NCBI GenBank assembly: GCA_009783135.1
Contig: WRHS01000012.1
Location: forward strand, 1 to 23,265
Direction: 5' to 3'
Source: Dehalococcoidia bacterium
GTDB lineage: Bacteria > Chloroflexota > Dehalococcoidia > Dehalococcoidales > UBA1222
Length of the DNA stretch: 23,265 bases
Below are positions 21,718-23,265 of this stretch, one piece after another. Numbering within the stretch: the stretch's first letter is position 1; each line of letters opens with the position of its first letter. The notes below the pieces were generated by a model. That model ran no database searches. It saw only the letters and a list, made by a program, of their open reading frames with translations, and was not told where the DNA came from. The position numbers were made by a program, and so were the translations under genes.

Positions 21718-22560
21718 ATGCAATACCAACTCGAAGTCCCCGGTAGCCATTATATCAACTATCTGCCTTTCTTTTATCTCATACCTGAGGATATGATGGC
21801 TAGATTCCCCACACTAAGCACCTTGCCGCGCTGTTTCGGCGACATACCTTCTTCCGACGAACATTTGGATACTGTGGAAAGCATGATGTTCGCAAATGAA
21901 ATCTCCGATGCCATTGCGACATTGGTATTTTCTCACTTCGGTGTTAGGGGCTGGCTGGAACACTATTCCGCGGATAGCCCGGTGTGGAAATTGGCATACT
22001 GCTTACCCTATTGGCTCAAAGCATTGAAAGACGAAGTAGGCTGGAGCCTGCAAACCCTCTTTAATGCGCCGCGTAGAATGGTTATGCCTTTCCTATCACA
22101 TGAGCAGGTAAATAACGTGATGGGATGTGTCGTGAAGCGCGCTATTCGGGATAATAACCTGCAATCTGTGTTTGATATTGTCAAGAAGATGCCTTGTGAG
22201 GAAGACTTTGAAAAGTGGGACACCCAAGTCAGAATAGACTTTCTGCGGCACTGGTACCACTATCGTTCAACCAATGTTCAATCGGTTTCACTGGAAGCCT
22301 GCCTGGAAGATGAAGAACATGCTATCCACGATATAGAGGATACGACGGAAAACATTGAAGATACGGCAGTAGCCGAGGATTACTACCAACGCTTCAAAGA
22401 GCGCTTGTCAGAGAAAGATATGCAAATACTGCAAATGCGGGTAGACGGCTTTACCTATGAGGAAATAGCCAAAACTTTGGGTTATAAGAACCACAGCGGC
22501 GTTATCAAAAGGATGCAGTCTATTACCAAAGCATTTATCAAATACGAGGAGGAAGGCTAG
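21718..22560 (+). CDS. Sigma-70 region 4-like protein of mobile elements
   Basis: 280 residues. The C-terminal 50 residues (LSEKDMQILQMRVDGFTYEEIAKTLGYKNHSGVIKRMQSI) form a sigma-70 region 4/LuxR-like helix-turn-helix. Just before it is an acidic stretch (EDEEHAIHDIEDTTENIED). The N-terminal 200 residues are not recognised. Similar proteins accompany MobV relaxases in Gram-positive mobilizable elements, where they may control transfer genes; this is from context. ATG 21718 is chosen, with GGAGGTG about 11 bases upstream; a TTG at 21694 lies before that site. Confidence 0.7.
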   Translation: MQYQLEVPGSHYINYLPFFYLIPEDMMARFPTLSTLPRCFGDIPSSDEHLDTVESMMFANEISDAIATLVFSHFGVRGWLEHYSADSPVWKLAYCLPYWLKALKDEVGWSLQTLFNAPRRMVMPFLSHEQVNNVMGCVVKRAIRDNNLQSVFDIVKKMPCEEDFEKWDTQVRIDFLRHWYHYRSTNVQSVSLEACLEDEEHAIHDIEDTTENIEDTAVAEDYYQRFKERLSEKDMQILQMRVDGFTYEEIAKTLGYKNHSGVIKRMQSITKAFIKYEEEG

Positions 22561-22584
22561 CGACAAACGACAAAATCAAAATCT

Positions 22585-22616
22585 AAGCGCACAGACCATC
22601 GGGATAGGGTTATCCC
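22585..22616 (+). other. Candidate origin of transfer
   Basis: A short region just ahead of the MobV gene holds AAGCGCACAGACC followed by an inverted repeat GGGATA-N4-TATCCC (22601-22616). MobV origins usually lie directly upstream of the relaxase gene and contain such a repeat. The nick site is not identified, so the call rests on position and the repeat. Confidence 0.35.
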
Positions 22617-22624
22617 AAACAACA

Positions 22625-22652
22625 GAGGGCAAATAAGCCCTCGTTTTTATTT
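22625..22652 (+). terminator. Rho-independent terminator
   Basis: GAGGGC-N6-GCCCTC followed by GTTTTTATTTT, between the sigma-like gene and the relaxase gene. It would separate their transcription or act as an attenuator for the relaxase. Confidence 0.85.
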
Positions 22653-22681
22653 TAACAGCCAAACCAAAGGAGGTTCAAACT

Positions 22682-23265
22682 ATGGCACAATACGCCATCA
22701 TGCGCTTTGCCAAGCGTAAAGGAAGCTTTGGCAAGATTGAGGCGCATCACGAGAGAACAAAAGCCAAGTATGCCAGTAATCCCGATGTAGATACTTCAAG
22801 GAGTAAGCATAACTTCCATATAGTTCAACCAAGTAAATCGTATCTACAGGAAGTAAACCAAATAATAGCGTTGGCAGGCTGTAAAGTCAGAAAGGACAGT
22901 GTTCGGTTCATAGATGCGCTCATAACCGCCAGTTCCGAGTTTTTCAAGGGCAAAAGCAGGGAAGAGGTACAGTCCTTCTTTCAAACAGCGGTGGACTTTC
23001 TGGAACAGAAGATAGGAGATGCCAATATCTTTAGTGCTGTCGTGCATATGGATGAGAAAACTCCACATATGCATCTGTGTTTTACACCAATAACCAAGGA
23101 CGGAAGATTATCGGCTAAGGAAATCATCGGTAACAGGGTTGAACTAACCAAATGGCAGGATAACTTCTTTGAGCATATGGTGAGTAAGTTTCCAGATATT
23201 GAAAGAGGAGAACCTGCCAGTGAAACCAAACGTCAACATATTCCGACTAGGGTGTTCAAACAGGC
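22682..23265 (+). CDS. MobV-family relaxase (Pre/Mob), N-terminal part
   Basis: Open from ATG 22682 to the window end (194 complete codons). The N terminus MAQYAIMRFAKRKG and AHHERTKAKYASNPDVD match MobV motif I. HMDEKTPHMHLCF (residues 122-134) is the metal-binding motif HxDExxPHxH. Relaxases of this group nick oriT and pilot the strand during mobilisation by a helper conjugation system. AAAGGAGG precedes the ATG. The C-terminal part is outside the window, so completeness is unknown. Confidence 0.93.
   Translation, partial: MAQYAIMRFAKRKGSFGKIEAHHERTKAKYASNPDVDTSRSKHNFHIVQPSKSYLQEVNQIIALAGCKVRKDSVRFIDALITASSEFFKGKSREEVQSFFQTAVDFLEQKIGDANIFSAVVHMDEKTPHMHLCFTPITKDGRLSAKEIIGNRVELTKWQDNFFEHMVSKFPDIERGEPASETKRQHIPTRVFKQ

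Larger units (their letters stand above)
16188..23265. mobile_element. Integrative and mobilizable element at tRNA-Val (one end only)
   Basis: Large serine recombinase directly abutting a tRNA 3' end, a coupled Xre regulator, cargo, a sigma-like protein and a MobV relaxase give the layout of an integrative mobilizable element, in the general style of Tn4451-like elements. The left attachment site must lie within the tRNA/recombinase overlap (about 16188-16242); its exact core cannot be set because the right end is outside the window. Base composition becomes more AT-rich than in the left part, especially at 18300-21700. Confidence 0.85.

Noticed and set aside
1..23265. CRISPR array
   Set aside because: No regularly spaced direct repeats of 20-40 bases were seen anywhere in the window.

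Overview
The host sequence looks like a member of the class Dehalococcoidia (Chloroflexota). The tmRNA between 3663 and 4012 encodes a tag that I read as AKTTAEPELVLAG. From memory, the Dehalococcoides tag also ends in ELVLAG, whereas most bacteria end in ALAA. The ArgC, the queuosine-precursor transporter, the DUF1461 membrane protein and the iron-type ABC/FmdE locus fit an anaerobe of this kind. The assignment rests on recognition, not on a search.

Left part (1-10700) is ordinary chromosome. The window opens in the tail of an IS5-type transposase. Then come argC, an MBL-fold hydrolase with a queuosine-precursor transporter, a tRNA with anticodon CAT (probably Ile2), a RidA protein, and the trans-translation pair ssrA and smpB. 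These are followed by a small membrane protein overlapping a PAP2-type protein, a cysteine-cluster (YkgJ-type) protein, a DUF1461 protein, a possible 38-residue peptide gene, an FmdB-type zinc ribbon, a GNAT acetyltransferase, tRNA-Leu(CAG), tRNA-Arg(GCG), a non-canonical MnmA and a THEP1-like NTPase. Several of these genes have a -10 box directly before the start codon, which suggests leaderless mRNAs.

Middle part (10700-16104) is a coherent metal or metal-cofactor locus: a FecBCD/MolABC-type importer (permease, ATPase, Tat-type lipoprotein), a SAM methyltransferase, and a divergent FmdE-family zinc-ribbon protein. Four similar dyad operators (around CGTTATATCTCGTATAAC) sit on the -10 boxes of four promoters: the importer operon, the methyltransferase, fmdE, and a fourth promoter downstream of the importer. 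The fourth faces no gene. It reads into a highly structured stretch of about 125 nt with a 17-bp closing stem, which I propose is a co-regulated non-coding RNA. The operator resembles ModE-type half-sites, so molybdenum or tungsten is a plausible signal; this is inference.

Right part (about 16200 to the end) is an integrative and mobilizable element inserted at the 3' end of tRNA-Val(TAC). Its large serine recombinase reads antisense through the tRNA gene, so its last 18 codons are tRNA sequence. An Xre-type regulator is translationally coupled to it. Cargo is a MerR/GyrI-type regulator divergent from a secreted papain-like cysteine protease and an overlapping lipoprotein; the divergent promoter has a 19-bp spacer, as expected for MerR-type activation. 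A sigma-like protein, a candidate oriT and a MobV relaxase that runs off the window follow. The distal end of the element is not in the window.
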